A stretch of 64,000 nucleotides of DNA from Nocardioides potassii (GCF_021648885.1 NZ_JAKJHZ010000003.1:62001-126000); one strand, 5' to 3'; positions 9,111-18,337 are shown, numbered from the stretch's first letter. Program-made: numbers and translations. Notes: generated by a model from the sequence alone, not told the origin.

Positions 9111-9890
9111 TCACGGCTGCTTGCCGAGTCGCCACAGGAAGCCTTCGACCAGGCGGTCGAGCGCTTCAGCGTCGCGCACGTCGGTGACATCAAAGTGGTC
9201 GACTTCGGCTATCCCGCAGTACCGGAACAGGCGGTCGCGCGACGTGTCGCTGGCACGCTTACCGACGTGGTGCGGACCGTCGACCTCGATGACCCCGACG
9301 CGGTTCTTGAAGCAGACTACGAAGTCGGGTTCCAGCGTGTTCCCGGTGATGCGTGCGGACGGGAGCGCCAAAATCGTCAGGGTCTCGGCTTCCGGTCGCC
9401 GATCCTGAGCGCGGCGTAGGGCTTCATAGACCTTGACTTCCTCGGCGCTTCGGAACGACATCCGGTCGGCGCGGAAGTCGGGGGGTTTCGGAGCCAGTGT
9501 TGCCTGGTTGCGAGGTCCCTCGCCTAGGCGCCGACTGGCCCGTTCTCGCCAGTCCGCCGGCACGGGTGGTGCGGTGAAGTTCATCTCGCGGACGTGGACG
9601 TGTTGAGCTTCGAAAGCCTCATTCAGGTGCGCCACGATCTCGCCAGCCATACGATGGTGGATGCTGTCAGTGACATGCGTCGGCCCTTCGACCCAGACGT
9701 CGCAGAGACTGACCGGTGCGGAATCGTCGAACGGCAGAGCGAAGAGCAGGTCGACGTGGTCGATGCGGACGATGCGGCAGTCCAGTAGAAGTGCCGCCGC
9801 TTCGGTGTGACCCCGGTCCATCAGTAGCTGGACGGTTTGACCCAGTTCTTGGTCATAGGAGGTCTCCGGCTCCGTTGGCTCGTCCGTCAC
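9111..9890 (-). CDS. DUF559-like PD-(D/E)XK endonuclease-fold protein
   Basis: 259 aa from GTG at 9890. The C-terminal half has the arrangement of DUF559/Vsr-like nucleases: a helix with Glu (RSAEEVKVYEALRR, Glu150/151), then EPDFVV with Asp189, then VGVIEVDGPHH with Glu202 and Asp204, then SRDRLFRYCGI. The N-terminal 140 residues are acidic and not recognisable. Such nucleases cut DNA in restriction-like or repair roles, but substrate cannot be told here. It precedes the TIR gene by 69 bp and follows a small gene by 103 bp, forming a likely operon on the island. The frame continues upstream of 9890 but that translation is Arg-rich and non-coding in style. Confidence 0.7.
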   Translation of the reverse strand: MTDEPTEPETSYDQELGQTVQLLMDRGHTEAAALLLDCRIVRIDHVDLLFALPFDDSAPVSLCDVWVEGPTHVTDSIHHRMAGEIVAHLNEAFEAQHVHVREMNFTAPPVPADWRERASRRLGEGPRNQATLAPKPPDFRADRMSFRSAEEVKVYEALRRAQDRRPEAETLTILALPSARITGNTLEPDFVVCFKNRVGVIEVDGPHHVGKRASDTSRDRLFRYCGIAEVDHFDVTDVRDAEALDRLVEGFLWRLGKQP

Positions 9891-9993
9891 GGGCACGCAC
9901 CCTACGCCGCTGCTGGGCCGTGGGCGCGGATCGCGCGGTACCCGCCCGCCCGCCCGCCGACGACGCGCGTGGGGGCAGCTGCACGTGGGGGCC

Positions 9994-10194
9994 CTACGAC
10001 TCGTCCTCCCCGCCGTTGTGCCAGCTAACTTCACCCATGTACTCCGCGATTGCCGCGTCGTCGTACTCAACCGGCAGCAGTTCCGGATCCAGGACGTCAG
10101 GCCCCTCGCCCAGAGGTTCGGAAAGCTCCACCAGCGCCAAGAGCCACTTCCGTGCAGCGACCAGCATGGCCGGATCCTCAGTCCATAGGCCCAT
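9994..10194 (-). CDS. Small acidic protein of unknown function
   Basis: 66 aa with a strongly acidic C-terminus (YDDAAIAEYMGE, then GGEDES). No family recognised. Codon use at third positions is GC-biased and the composition is protein-like. The ATG at 10194 is the first in frame, although the frame remains open further upstream with no ATG, so the true start could lie earlier. It is first in the same-strand series small protein - nuclease - TIR protein, and could be an accessory or regulator of that pair. Confidence 0.45.
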   Translation of the reverse strand: MGLWTEDPAMLVAARKWLLALVELSEPLGEGPDVLDPELLPVEYDDAAIAEYMGEVSWHNGGEDES

Positions 10195-10455
10195 CTCGAG
10201 ACTCGACCGAGAGCTCTCCGTGAAGTTCGCAGAGGTACTTGGTGAGCGGTGAATGAGACGGTCACGATCAGCGCACTGCCCTGAGTGCAGGCGGCGTGTG
10301 CTCGATGGCGACGCTCGCGCAGAGCATCACCGCTTGATCGCTCGTACAGCCGACGAACTGGCAGCCGACGGGGTTATCCATGGCGTTTCGTGATGCATCA
10401 TCGGCGTACAGTCACCTCACAGGAAACGCACAACGTAGGTCCGCAGGCTGTTCCC

Positions 10456-11739
10456 ATGACGACCACGAGCCGCCCCCAGTCCTCCTTCCGCAAGCGCACG
10501 TCCGCGATCGCCGGTTTCGCGTTGGTCAGCGTGCTGTCGCTGGCTGCGTGTGGCGCAACCACCTCGACCGACACCAGCACCTCGACCAGCAGCGCAGCCA
10601 GCTCGACGTCCGCCTCGGCGTCGAGCGGGTCCGTCTCGTCGGTGACGACCTCCAGCGACAGCGCCGACGCGACGACCACCGCCGACACGATCGATGACAC
10701 GGCCGCTGCTGCCGAGGCGTTCCTTGCCACGCTGACCGACGAGCAGCGCGAGACCGTGCTCTACCCGTACGACGACGAGACGAAGACCACGTCGTGGTCG
10801 AACTTCCCCGTCACCTTCGTCGAGCGTGCCGGCCTGAACCTGGCCGACCTGACCGAGGAGCAGCAGGCAGCCGCGCTCGAGGTGCTCGAGGCGCTGCTGA
10901 GCGACGAGGCCTACGAGACCGTCACCGGCATCATGAACGGCGACGTCTACCTCCACGAGAACAGCAGCTCGACCGAGGAGTCACTGGGCCAGTACTACAT
11001 TGCGTTCTTCGGTGACCCGTCCGACACGGACGCGTGGGAGGTGCAGTTCGGCGGGCACCACCTCGGCATCAACGCCACGATGGACGGCACGGAGGACGCC
11101 ATCACGTTCGCGCCGACCCACCTCGGCGTGCAGCCGGCCGTCTACACGGACGCCGACGGCAACGAGGTGCAGCCGTTCGACGGGATCTACACGGACGCGT
11201 TCGCCTTCTTCGACAGCCTCACCGCGGAGCAGCAGGCCACCCTCACCTCGGGCGACGTCACGATGTGCGCGCCCGGCGACACATGTGACTTCACCACCGG
11301 CGATGGCCTGACCGGCGCGGACCTGACCGATAAGCAGAAGGATCTCCTGCTCGACCTGGTCGCCAACTGGGCCGGGATGGCCGACGAGCAGACCACCGAG
11401 ACAGAGCTCGCTGAGATCGAGGCCACCCTCGACGACACGGTGATCGCCTGGTCGGGCGAGACGTCGTACGACATGAGCACCGGCGACGGCATCAACTTCT
11501 CGATCTCGGGTCCGAACGTCTACGTCGCCTTCCAGGCGCAGCAGGGCTCGGCGGGTGCCGACGTCGAGGGCGTCACCACCTCCGGGTGGGGCCACGTCCA
11601 CACCATCTACCGCGACCCCACCAACGACTACGCGGGCAGCGCGACTCAGCAGGCCGCCACCGGCATGGCCGGTGGGATGGCCGGTGGTCCGGGTGACGGT
11701 GGTACGCCGCCGGGTGAGGCACCGTCGAGCAACGAATGA
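10456..11739 (+). CDS. DUF3500 lipoprotein
   Basis: 427 aa. Signal peptide with lipobox (ALVSVLSLAACGA, Cys about residue 35) followed by a long Ser/Thr/Ala linker, so it should be anchored to the outer face of the membrane. The rest matches DUF3500: LTDEQRETVLYPYDD, WSNFPV, QFGGHHLGINATMDG, and GWGHVHTIYRDPTNDYA. Those His-rich segments suggest a metal or ligand site, but the biochemistry of the family is unknown to me. It ends in a Gly/Pro-rich tail. ATG at 10456 gives a proper signal peptide; upstream in-frame starts do not. Divergent from the nuclease operon. Confidence 0.82.
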   Translation: MTTTSRPQSSFRKRTSAIAGFALVSVLSLAACGATTSTDTSTSTSSAASSTSASASSGSVSSVTTSSDSADATTTADTIDDTAAAAEAFLATLTDEQRETVLYPYDDETKTTSWSNFPVTFVERAGLNLADLTEEQQAAALEVLEALLSDEAYETVTGIMNGDVYLHENSSSTEESLGQYYIAFFGDPSDTDAWEVQFGGHHLGINATMDGTEDAITFAPTHLGVQPAVYTDADGNEVQPFDGIYTDAFAFFDSLTAEQQATLTSGDVTMCAPGDTCDFTTGDGLTGADLTDKQKDLLLDLVANWAGMADEQTTETELAEIEATLDDTVIAWSGETSYDMSTGDGINFSISGPNVYVAFQAQQGSAGADVEGVTTSGWGHVHTIYRDPTNDYAGSATQQAATGMAGGMAGGPGDGGTPPGEAPSSNE

Positions 11740-12192
11740 GGTCACGGGAGAGCGAACGTCTGTTTCTTGGCGCATCGGCCATGCGCGTTGGGGAGTGACC
11801 CAACCTCGTCGGAGCGCCGACGAGGTCCACCGCATCCCCACTTGCACGAGCGACTTTCGGGTCCACTCCCGACCTGTGGGACCCACCCGGTCGGCGAGCC
11901 GTTGAATTGCGCGTGACCTCAAACAGAATGCACCCGGCGTGCGCCCTATATGAGTGTCGTCGCCCGCGGGTCAGGCGCCATTGGTGCTTGCCTCCGGCGG
12001 TTCAAGGCCGGGTCTCTTCCACTCGAGCTGCTATATGCGGGCTGACGTACTCGCCAGCCCCGCACCTGACCACGTTCGAATTGTGCTCAGGTGACGCGAT
12101 GGTGCCGCCGAAGACGCAGGTGACGTCCATGAATGACGAAACGGGGCCGGTGGAGAGTTCTCCACCGGCCCCGCCACGTCAAACGCTCGTGA
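11740..12192. other. Intergenic, no gene seen apart from a terminator
   Basis: 453 bp between the convergent DUF3500 and rhamnosidase genes. Only the hairpin at 12143-12172 is recognisable. Composition is more AT-rich in places than the backbone, consistent with island DNA. Confidence 0.6.
12143..12172. terminator. Hairpin terminator after the rhamnosidase gene
   Basis: GGGGCCGGTGGA (12143-12154) pairs perfectly with TCCACCGGCCCC (12161-12172), and the stem can extend inward by GA/TC. It lies 20 bp past the stop of the minus-strand rhamnosidase gene and may serve the convergent gene as well. No T-run, as is usual in actinobacteria. Confidence 0.8.
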
Positions 12193-15100
12193 CTACTTCC
12201 TCACCTTCTTGGACGCAGTTCGAGCTGTGCCAGAGGCGTAGCCGGGGCTGGAGGCAGTTACCACTGCCCGGATTCGCTTGCCGGCGTCCACCTTCCGCAG
12301 CTTGTACCTCATGCCGTGAGCGGACCGGATCACCTTGCCGTTGCGGAGCCACTTGTAGGTGTATGTCCGAACGGGGGTGGAGGGTGCCCAGGTGCCATTG
12401 CGGACGGTCAGCTTGCGACCTACCTTTGCGATGCCCTTGAGGGTGGGCGCCTTGCTTGCCGTGAGGGCCACCAAGGGTGCCGGGGTACCGGTCGGCGGGT
12501 TGGTGACCACAGGAGGCAGGTCGACCTGGACGAGCCGGTAAGGGGACACAACGACAGGGCCAACCAGACCGTTCTCCTGGAGCAGGCCGCGGTTGCGAAC
12601 GGCCCCATCCAGCGAGTAGAGCCTGTTGTTTAGCGTCGTCGCGACCCGAACCGCCAGCGTGTTGTCACCTGCGTGGAGGTACGGGCTGATGTCGAACAGC
12701 CCGGATACCTGGTTCGCCGGCACGTTGGTGCCGTTGACAGCCAAGCGGAACGAGTCGGTGACCTGACCCAGATCGAGGCTGGCACCATGCGTCGCAACGT
12801 TCCAGTTCGCCGGCAGCGTGACGGTCGTCTTGTACGTGCCCACACCTGAGGCGTCAGCAATCGCCGGCACCTCGCCCCACGGCTTCAAGCCATCGAGCGT
12901 CACAGACACAACCGGCTTCTTGGTCTCCGAGCCAGCCGGTCCGGTGGTGCCGTACGCCGCCTGCGGCTGCCAGTCCTCAACGTCCAGACTCCACGCCGAG
13001 TTCGTCAGGTTGATCGCGGCCGGAACGTTGGTGACCTCCGTCGTGACCAGCTTGTTCGGGCCGCCGTCCACCGCGGTGGTGTAGGTGCCGTCAGCTCCAG
13101 CCTTGATGAACACCTTGCCGCCAGCAGTCGTAACTCCGCGCGCGTTGGTGCTCGTAACGTGAGCCGCCGGTGCAGACACGCCGAAGTGGGCCGGGTTCGT
13201 GGTCAGCGCGATGACCGTGGTGTCGTCGCGAGCGAGCTCCACGGGAACGGCTACCCGGTCGCCGTTGCGGGTGTAGTCGGCGATCGGCGTGATCTCACCC
13301 GACCAGGTGTCGAGCTTGATCGGCACACCCGCGCCCTCGAGGGTCACGGTGGTGTCAACATCGCGACCCGTAGCCATGCAGGGGTTCAGGATCGAACCGG
13401 TCGTGTGGCAGACCTCAGGGTCTTCGTACAGGTTGCTCGGGTTCTGGCCGTAGACGGAGTTGTTACCGACATAGGCGTCGAGCCCCTGGTTGTAGAGCCA
13501 GTAGTAGTTCGTCCCGGTGGAGACGTCGCGGCGACGCACGCTCATGATGCTGCTGGGCGTGGTGTTCTCCGCCGCCGGCTTGAGCCCAAGGTTGGCGAGC
13601 TTGCCGGGCACGGCCGCTTCCGAAGGCACGTGGTAGAAATTCGGATTGGCCCGAAGCTGCGTCAGCACGGCCGTCAGGTCAGCGTCGGTGCTGGCCGGGA
13701 AACTGCCCGTGTTGGTCGGGTTGCCGACGAAGATGACCGGAAGCCCGGCCTGGGCGTAGGACAGCATCTTCTGCGCCGCCTTGACGCTCAGCGTGCTGCG
13801 CGCGCTGTTGGTCGTCGGCAGCAGGAACTGGTCGAAGATGATTGCCTGGTACGCCGGGCCGTTGGCCGCCAGGCGACCGTTGGTGACGGTCGCGTTCGGG
13901 AGGTCCATCAGGGCCTCATCCGTGTAGTCCCACGTCCATCCGGCGCGCTGCAGGCTGGTGTCCTGCCAGTGCTTGTTGGACGGGTCGGTCGTCTGGAACG
14001 CCGCCGGCGACGAGTAGTTTCGCATGTAGACCGCGAGGTCCATCTTCGCCGTGCCTTGGGTCAGTACGGTCGTCGTACGAGCGAAGTGGTCGTTCACTGC
14101 AGCGGCGTCGGTGTAGTAGGGGTTCTGGCTGTTGTACGCGTTAGAGAAGCTGACCTTGCCGTCACCACCGTTGAACGACGGGCCAGGCCAGCTGCTCGTG
14201 GACGTCGCGGTCGACGGACGGGTGTGGTAGACGAAACGAGTCACGCCGGCGGAGAACTCGTGGTTCATCCGGACGATCATGTCCTCGGTGGTCTCCGCCC
14301 AGCTTTGGCTCAGGACGGCGCAGCACTCGGTGCTGTACCACGTATTGCCCGTCATGTGGTTGGCCGAGGCCATCGGACGGTAGAGGTCAGTCTGGTCGCT
14401 ACCGGTAAGCGACTCGTACTCAGAGCGGTCAAGGACCGCGGAGGTCTGGAGCTCGTCACCAATCGAGGTGGCCGGGCCGTCCTCCTGCTGGAGTCGCAGC
14501 TTCATGTTGTACGTGTGCGCCCAGTTCTGGAACGGCACGATGCGGTTCTGGGTGAACAGGTCGCTACGGATCTTGTTGAAGTCCGAGCGGATGCGCGGAG
14601 ACGAACCATCGCTGAACGTGTAGGTCGTCGTGAGGTTCGTCTGCATTGTGGTGTCCGTCAGGGCGGCCAACACTGGGACGATGTCGTAGCCGGCACGGGT
14701 CTGGAACTCCGTGCGCATGTTGGTTGACCACAGCTCCTCAGGCGCGCCCCAGGGGTCGCTGGCGTGAGAGTCGACGAAGAAGTCACCGCCGTTGGCCTTG
14801 ACCAGATCACCGAGACCGCCCGCGAAGTAGGCGTCGTAGGCGTCGGTGACCAGTTTGGTGCCCTGTGTGCTCAGCGTCTCCGGCGTGGTGCCGAAGGGCA
14901 CGGCGCGGTACACGGTGACGAGCCAGCTGGCGCCTGCTGGGGAAGCAGGTGCGGTCCAGTTCAGGTGGCCTGAGGTGCTGCCGCCGTTGTACCCGCTCGT
15001 GTTGGTTCCGGTGAGCGTGCTGGTGAGGTCGATCGCGGAGTCGCGTACTAGTGATACCTGAAGCGACTGTCCAGAGTTCAGGTTGGGACAACCTGCGACG

Positions 15101-15720
15101 TTGCATCGGTAGGCGACGACGGCGACCACGGTGCCGGTAGCGGTGCCAGGGAGGTCGGCGTCGATGGATCCACCGGCAGCAACTGGGTCGAAGCGACTGA
15201 AGTTGAGGGTTCGGCGAGCGAGATCGTTGGTGTTTGCGAAGGCAGCTCCGCCGGGAAGCGCGCTCGCGACCTTGAGGCTCACGGTGATTCCGAGCTCTTC
15301 GGCCTTGTTGTAGATCAGCGTGAGCTGCGCCTTCGTAGGCACGCCCCCTTGACCGATCTCAACGCCACCGATGTTGTGAGCAGCCATGTCCTCAAGGTCG
15401 GCGATCAGTGACGCGTCCGTGGTGGCGGCGTCGGCCGGCTTGAAGTTCCATCGGACCCAGGGCTTCTCCGTGTCCGCCGGGTCGGCGAAGGACGAGGTCG
15501 TCAGCGGGGTGACGGGGTTGAGGCTGGCAAAGGCTGCAGTGCTGGGCGGGTCTCCATCAGGCGTGGCAGTCGCAGGAAGAGCGACTGTCGTACCACCAGT
15601 GATAGCGAGAATGCTCACCGCGAGAGCGCCGCTGAGCACAGCGCCACCGAAACGGCGTCCATTCCATGTTGCTGTCCGCCCAACGGCGGAGTCGCCGGTG
15701 GTTTGTCGCAGTGTGGGCAC
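12193..15720 (-). CDS. Secreted GH106-like alpha-L-rhamnosidase
   Basis: 1175 aa. A long signal peptide (residues about 20-52, ending near ALPATATP) precedes a catalytic region that opens with the GH106-type segment KPWVRWNFKPAD and NIGGVEIGQGG. Further family-like stretches are FFVDSHASDPWGAPEELW and NTWYSTECCAVLSQSWAETT. A beta-sandwich carbohydrate-binding segment follows (about 930-1060), and the C-terminus carries an Ig-like cell-wall segment (GKVIRSAHGMRYKLRKVDAG). GH106 enzymes release L-rhamnose from plant or microbial polysaccharide. A LacI-type operator lies 16 bp upstream of the start and a similar one precedes the rhamnose-binding protein gene. The family assignment is by sequence feel, and I could not confirm both catalytic acids. 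Confidence 0.72.
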   Translation of the reverse strand: MPTLRQTTGDSAVGRTATWNGRRFGGAVLSGALAVSILAITGGTTVALPATATPDGDPPSTAAFASLNPVTPLTTSSFADPADTEKPWVRWNFKPADAATTDASLIADLEDMAAHNIGGVEIGQGGVPTKAQLTLIYNKAEELGITVSLKVASALPGGAAFANTNDLARRTLNFSRFDPVAAGGSIDADLPGTATGTVVAVVAYRCNVAGCPNLNSGQSLQVSLVRDSAIDLTSTLTGTNTSGYNGGSTSGHLNWTAPASPAGASWLVTVYRAVPFGTTPETLSTQGTKLVTDAYDAYFAGGLGDLVKANGGDFFVDSHASDPWGAPEELWSTNMRTEFQTRAGYDIVPVLAALTDTTMQTNLTTTYTFSDGSSPRIRSDFNKIRSDLFTQNRIVPFQNWAHTYNMKLRLQQEDGPATSIGDELQTSAVLDRSEYESLTGSDQTDLYRPMASANHMTGNTWYSTECCAVLSQSWAETTEDMIVRMNHEFSAGVTRFVYHTRPSTATSTSSWPGPSFNGGDGKVSFSNAYNSQNPYYTDAAAVNDHFARTTTVLTQGTAKMDLAVYMRNYSSPAAFQTTDPSNKHWQDTSLQRAGWTWDYTDEALMDLPNATVTNGRLAANGPAYQAIIFDQFLLPTTNSARSTLSVKAAQKMLSYAQAGLPVIFVGNPTNTGSFPASTDADLTAVLTQLRANPNFYHVPSEAAVPGKLANLGLKPAAENTTPSSIMSVRRRDVSTGTNYYWLYNQGLDAYVGNNSVYGQNPSNLYEDPEVCHTTGSILNPCMATGRDVDTTVTLEGAGVPIKLDTWSGEITPIADYTRNGDRVAVPVELARDDTTVIALTTNPAHFGVSAPAAHVTSTNARGVTTAGGKVFIKAGADGTYTTAVDGGPNKLVTTEVTNVPAAINLTNSAWSLDVEDWQPQAAYGTTGPAGSETKKPVVSVTLDGLKPWGEVPAIADASGVGTYKTTVTLPANWNVATHGASLDLGQVTDSFRLAVNGTNVPANQVSGLFDISPYLHAGDNTLAVRVATTLNNRLYSLDGAVRNRGLLQENGLVGPVVVSPYRLVQVDLPPVVTNPPTGTPAPLVALTASKAPTLKGIAKVGRKLTVRNGTWAPSTPVRTYTYKWLRNGKVIRSAHGMRYKLRKVDAGKRIRAVVTASSPGYASGTARTASKKVRK

Positions 15721-15735
15721 GAGGGCCTCCCTGTC

Positions 15736-15747
15736 TGAATCGATTCA
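15736..15747. promoter_or_regulatory. LacI-type operator upstream of the rhamnosidase gene
   Basis: TGAATCGATTCA, a perfect 12-bp palindrome with the central CG usual for LacI-family operators, ending 16 bp upstream of the ATG at 15720. A matching site with one mismatch lies at 16964-16975 before the rhamnose-binding gene. The LacI regulator itself is not in this window. Confidence 0.65.
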
Positions 15748-15956
15748 TGCAGAACAGGGGAAGAGTCTGTTGTGCGATGTGACGAGCGCAACACCTGCCC
15801 GCAAGATCGCAACGGTTGTTCGATATACCGATCTATCGCTCGGAGTGATAGCCCAGACGACCAGTGCACCGATCGTCTGGCGCCGACTTCGGTGATGAGC
15901 GCCCTGCTGGTCGCCCTCTCCGCCTGCTAATCGTGCCGGTGCGGAGTCGGCGGGCC

Positions 15957-16856
15957 TTAGACCTTCATGCACTCGAGGATCTGCGCGCGAAGCCAGGTGT
16001 GCGCCGGATCGTGCTCGAGATTGCTGTCCCACCAGAATGTGAGGTTGAGCGGAAGCATCTCCCAGGGCAGCTCCAAGAGGCGAACACCTGCGGCGTCGGC
16101 CAGCTTGGTGCCGAGATCGTGTTGCACGATGCCGACTAGGTCAGTACCTGCTACCAGGAACGGGACGGCGCCGAAGCTTTCAGTTGTGGCGGCCACCTTC
16201 AGATCGATCCCGTGGGCGAGTAGCCGCTTCCGCCACGGGACGTCCCGATCTCGAGCGACTGTAGGCAACACCCATCGGTGGTTAGCTACATCGCCAATAT
16301 CCAAGCTGTCCGGCAGAGCGTCATTGGTCCTGGCTCCGACCCCCACCCACCGATCTGTCCGAAGACCTGTCGATGGTGTGTTAGCAAGTGAATCCCGAGG
16401 TCCGAACCACCCGTCGACCGCTCGTAGCCAGTCGGGAGTTGTACTGCGGATCTCTGACCCCCGAAAGCTAATTCGTACGCCGGGAGCGAGCTCGCCGACG
16501 CGGCTAAGTAGAGCCGCGCCCACCAATGTCTGTCCGTATTCGCTCGAGATGATAGTGAACTCGCGGCGGCTGTCCTCCGGCACGAATGCGCGTGTACTCG
16601 CTAACAGGCTCGAGGCGGTATCAACCACCACTCGCACCTGCGGGGCCAAGCGCTGCGCTGTGGAGGTCAGTTCGTACGAGGTGCCACGACGCACGAGCAG
16701 CTCGTCATTGAAGTGGCGTCGCAAGCGGGCCAAGGAGCCGCTTGCCGCAGATTGACTGACTCCGAGCCGCCGTGCAGCCCTGCTCACGTTTCTCTCCTGC
16801 AGCAGGGCGTCAAGGGCGGGGACCAGGTTCCAGTCAAGCCGCTTCAGATCGGTCAC
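15957..16856 (-). CDS. LysR-family transcriptional regulator
   Basis: 299 aa. The winged helix is at residues 7-66 (ALDALLQERNVSRAARRLG, then VSQSAASGSLARLRRHF), followed by a substrate-binding domain (EFTIISSEYGQTLVGAALL onward) of normal length. It is divergent from the rhamnose-binding protein gene, with a T-N11-A dyad in the gap, so it probably regulates itself and perhaps that gene. The effector is unknown. Third-position GC is lower than in the neighbouring rhamnose-binding gene, which points to a separate origin inside the island. Confidence 0.87.
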   Translation of the reverse strand: MTDLKRLDWNLVPALDALLQERNVSRAARRLGVSQSAASGSLARLRRHFNDELLVRRGTSYELTSTAQRLAPQVRVVVDTASSLLASTRAFVPEDSRREFTIISSEYGQTLVGAALLSRVGELAPGVRISFRGSEIRSTTPDWLRAVDGWFGPRDSLANTPSTGLRTDRWVGVGARTNDALPDSLDIGDVANHRWVLPTVARDRDVPWRKRLLAHGIDLKVAATTESFGAVPFLVAGTDLVGIVQHDLGTKLADAAGVRLLELPWEMLPLNLTFWWDSNLEHDPAHTWLRAQILECMKV

Positions 16857-16864
16857 AAGTCATC

Positions 16865-16883
16865 ACCTAACAGATAGTGAGGT
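16865..16883. promoter_or_regulatory. LysR-type T-N11-A dyad
   Basis: ACCT-N11-AGGT, 8 bp upstream of the LysR start codon, in the divergent gap. It fits the general LysR recognition pattern and is the only such dyad I see there. Confidence 0.5.
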
Positions 16884-16963
16884 ATGTCGTAGTACGTGAC
16901 GCGAGTCCCGAGTTGGTGTTGCGGTGGTCACATCCGGACCTCATGATCGCCTATGCCGAAGCA

Positions 16964-16975
16964 TGAAACGTTACA
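16964..16975. promoter_or_regulatory. LacI-type operator upstream of the rhamnose-binding gene
   Basis: TGAAACGTTACA, one mismatch from a perfect palindrome (TGAAACGTTTCA) and sharing the TGAAnCGnTTnCA-like pattern with the site at 15736-15747. It overlaps the possible ATG at 16963, which argues that translation starts instead at 16990. Confidence 0.55.
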
Positions 16976-16989
16976 AGAACGGAATTGCG

Positions 16990-18042
16990 ATGAATCTGTA
17001 CTCGACACGCACGTCGTTGGTCGCGGCGGCAGCCGCGCTAGCGCTCATGCTGAGCGCCTGCGGCGGAGACACCGACAACAGCTCAACGGGCGGCGACGGC
17101 GGCTCGAGCAGCAGCGGCGGCGGTGACCTGTCCATCACGATGCTCCCGAAGAACCTCGGCAACGCCTACTTCGACACCAGCACCGACGGTGCGGAGAAGG
17201 CGGCGGACGAGCTCGGCGCGGACTTCGAGGAGGTCGGCCCGGAGACCGGCAGCCCCGACGCGCAGGTGTCCTACATCAACACCGTCGCGCAGCAGGGCAA
17301 GGACGCGCTGATCATCTCGGCCAACGACCCCGACGCCCTGTGCGACGCGATCGACGAGGCCCGCAGCGCGGACGTCAAGGTGGTCACCTTCGACGCCGAC
17401 ACCAACCCGGACTGCCGCGACCTGTTCATCAACCAGGCCACCGCCGAGGGCATCGCGTCCAAGCAGCTCGAGCTGATCGCCGACGAGATCGGTGGCGAGG
17501 GCGAGATCGCGATCCTGTCCGCCTCGGCCAACGCGACCAACCAGAACGCGTGGATCGACATGATGGAGAAGGAGCTCGCGGACAACCCCGACTACGCCAA
17601 CATCAAGCTCGTCGACACGGTCTACGGCGACGACGAGGACCAGAAGTCCTTCGACCAGACCGAGGCGCTGCTGCAGAACCACCCCGACCTCAAGGGCATC
17701 ATCAGCCCGACCACGGTCGGCATCGCCGCTGCGGCGCGCTACCTGTCGGACTCGGAGTACAAGGGCAAGGTCGCGCTGACCGGCCTCGGCACCCCGAACC
17801 AGATGCGTGAGTTCGTCGAGGACGGCACGGTCGCCTCGTTCGCGCTCTGGAACCCGGGCGACCTGGGCTACCTCGCGACGTACGCCGCTGCCGCGCTGGT
17901 GGACGGCACCATCTCCGGCGAGGAGGGCGACTCGTTCGAGGCCGGCGAGCTCGGTGAGTTCGAGGTCGGCGCCGACGGCACCGTCCTGCTGGGCGAGCCG
18001 TTCACCTTCAACAAGGACAACATCGACGACTTCGACTTCTGA
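16990..18042 (+). CDS. rhaS: Rhamnose ABC transporter substrate-binding lipoprotein (RhaS-like)
   Basis: 350 aa. Signal peptide with lipobox LMLSAC (Cys near residue 22), a Gly/Ser-rich linker, then a type I periplasmic-binding fold. Segments typical of RhaS are MLPKNLGNAYFDTSTDGAEK, QGKDALIISANDPDALCDAI, ISPTTVGIAAAARYL, and GLGTPNQMREFVEDGTVASF. In complete rhamnose loci this lipoprotein feeds L-rhamnose to RhaTPQ; here no permease or ATPase gene follows. The adjacent rhamnosidase and the shared operator motif support a rhamnose role. The start is uncertain: ATG at 16963 or 16990; I prefer 16990 because the operator covers the first. Codon use is strongly GC-biased, like the backbone. Confidence 0.82.
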   Translation: MNLYSTRTSLVAAAAALALMLSACGGDTDNSSTGGDGGSSSSGGGDLSITMLPKNLGNAYFDTSTDGAEKAADELGADFEEVGPETGSPDAQVSYINTVAQQGKDALIISANDPDALCDAIDEARSADVKVVTFDADTNPDCRDLFINQATAEGIASKQLELIADEIGGEGEIAILSASANATNQNAWIDMMEKELADNPDYANIKLVDTVYGDDEDQKSFDQTEALLQNHPDLKGIISPTTVGIAAAARYLSDSEYKGKVALTGLGTPNQMREFVEDGTVASFALWNPGDLGYLATYAAAALVDGTISGEEGDSFEAGELGEFEVGADGTVLLGEPFTFNKDNIDDFDF

Positions 18043-18136
18043 GATGAGTGCGTGGCCCGGATCCGATCCATGGGATAGCGATCGGATCCGGGCGTCGCGC
18101 CGAGCACTCAGTTGCGGAGTTGCAGGAGCAGAGTTC

Positions 18137-18337
18137 ATGAGTGAGGACGGCATGAGCGAGTCGGATGTCGCGCTGTTGAGACTCGTGGCCGCTGGGCGTA
18201 CCACGCGACAGGTCGCAGACAGTGTCGGTGAACCGCGCAGCAAGGTGCTGCTGCAACTACGCGCAATTCGAGAGCAACTCTCAGCTCGTAACAACGTCCA
18301 TGCTGTCGTCATAGCCGTCCGGCGCGGCATCATCTGA
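18137..18337 (+). CDS. Small LuxR-type helix-turn-helix protein
   Basis: 66 aa, essentially a free-standing GerE/LuxR-like DNA-binding domain: LLRLVAAGRTTRQVADSVGE, then SKVLLQLRAIREQLSARNNV. No receiver or sensor domain. ATG at 18137 has AGGAG at 18124-18128 as ribosome binding site. Its stop is 2 bp before the GTG of the MFS gene, so the two are co-transcribed and it may control that transporter. Orphan LuxR domains of this size are usually regulators, but no target site is visible. Confidence 0.65.
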   Translation: MSEDGMSESDVALLRLVAAGRTTRQVADSVGEPRSKVLLQLRAIREQLSARNNVHAVVIAVRRGII

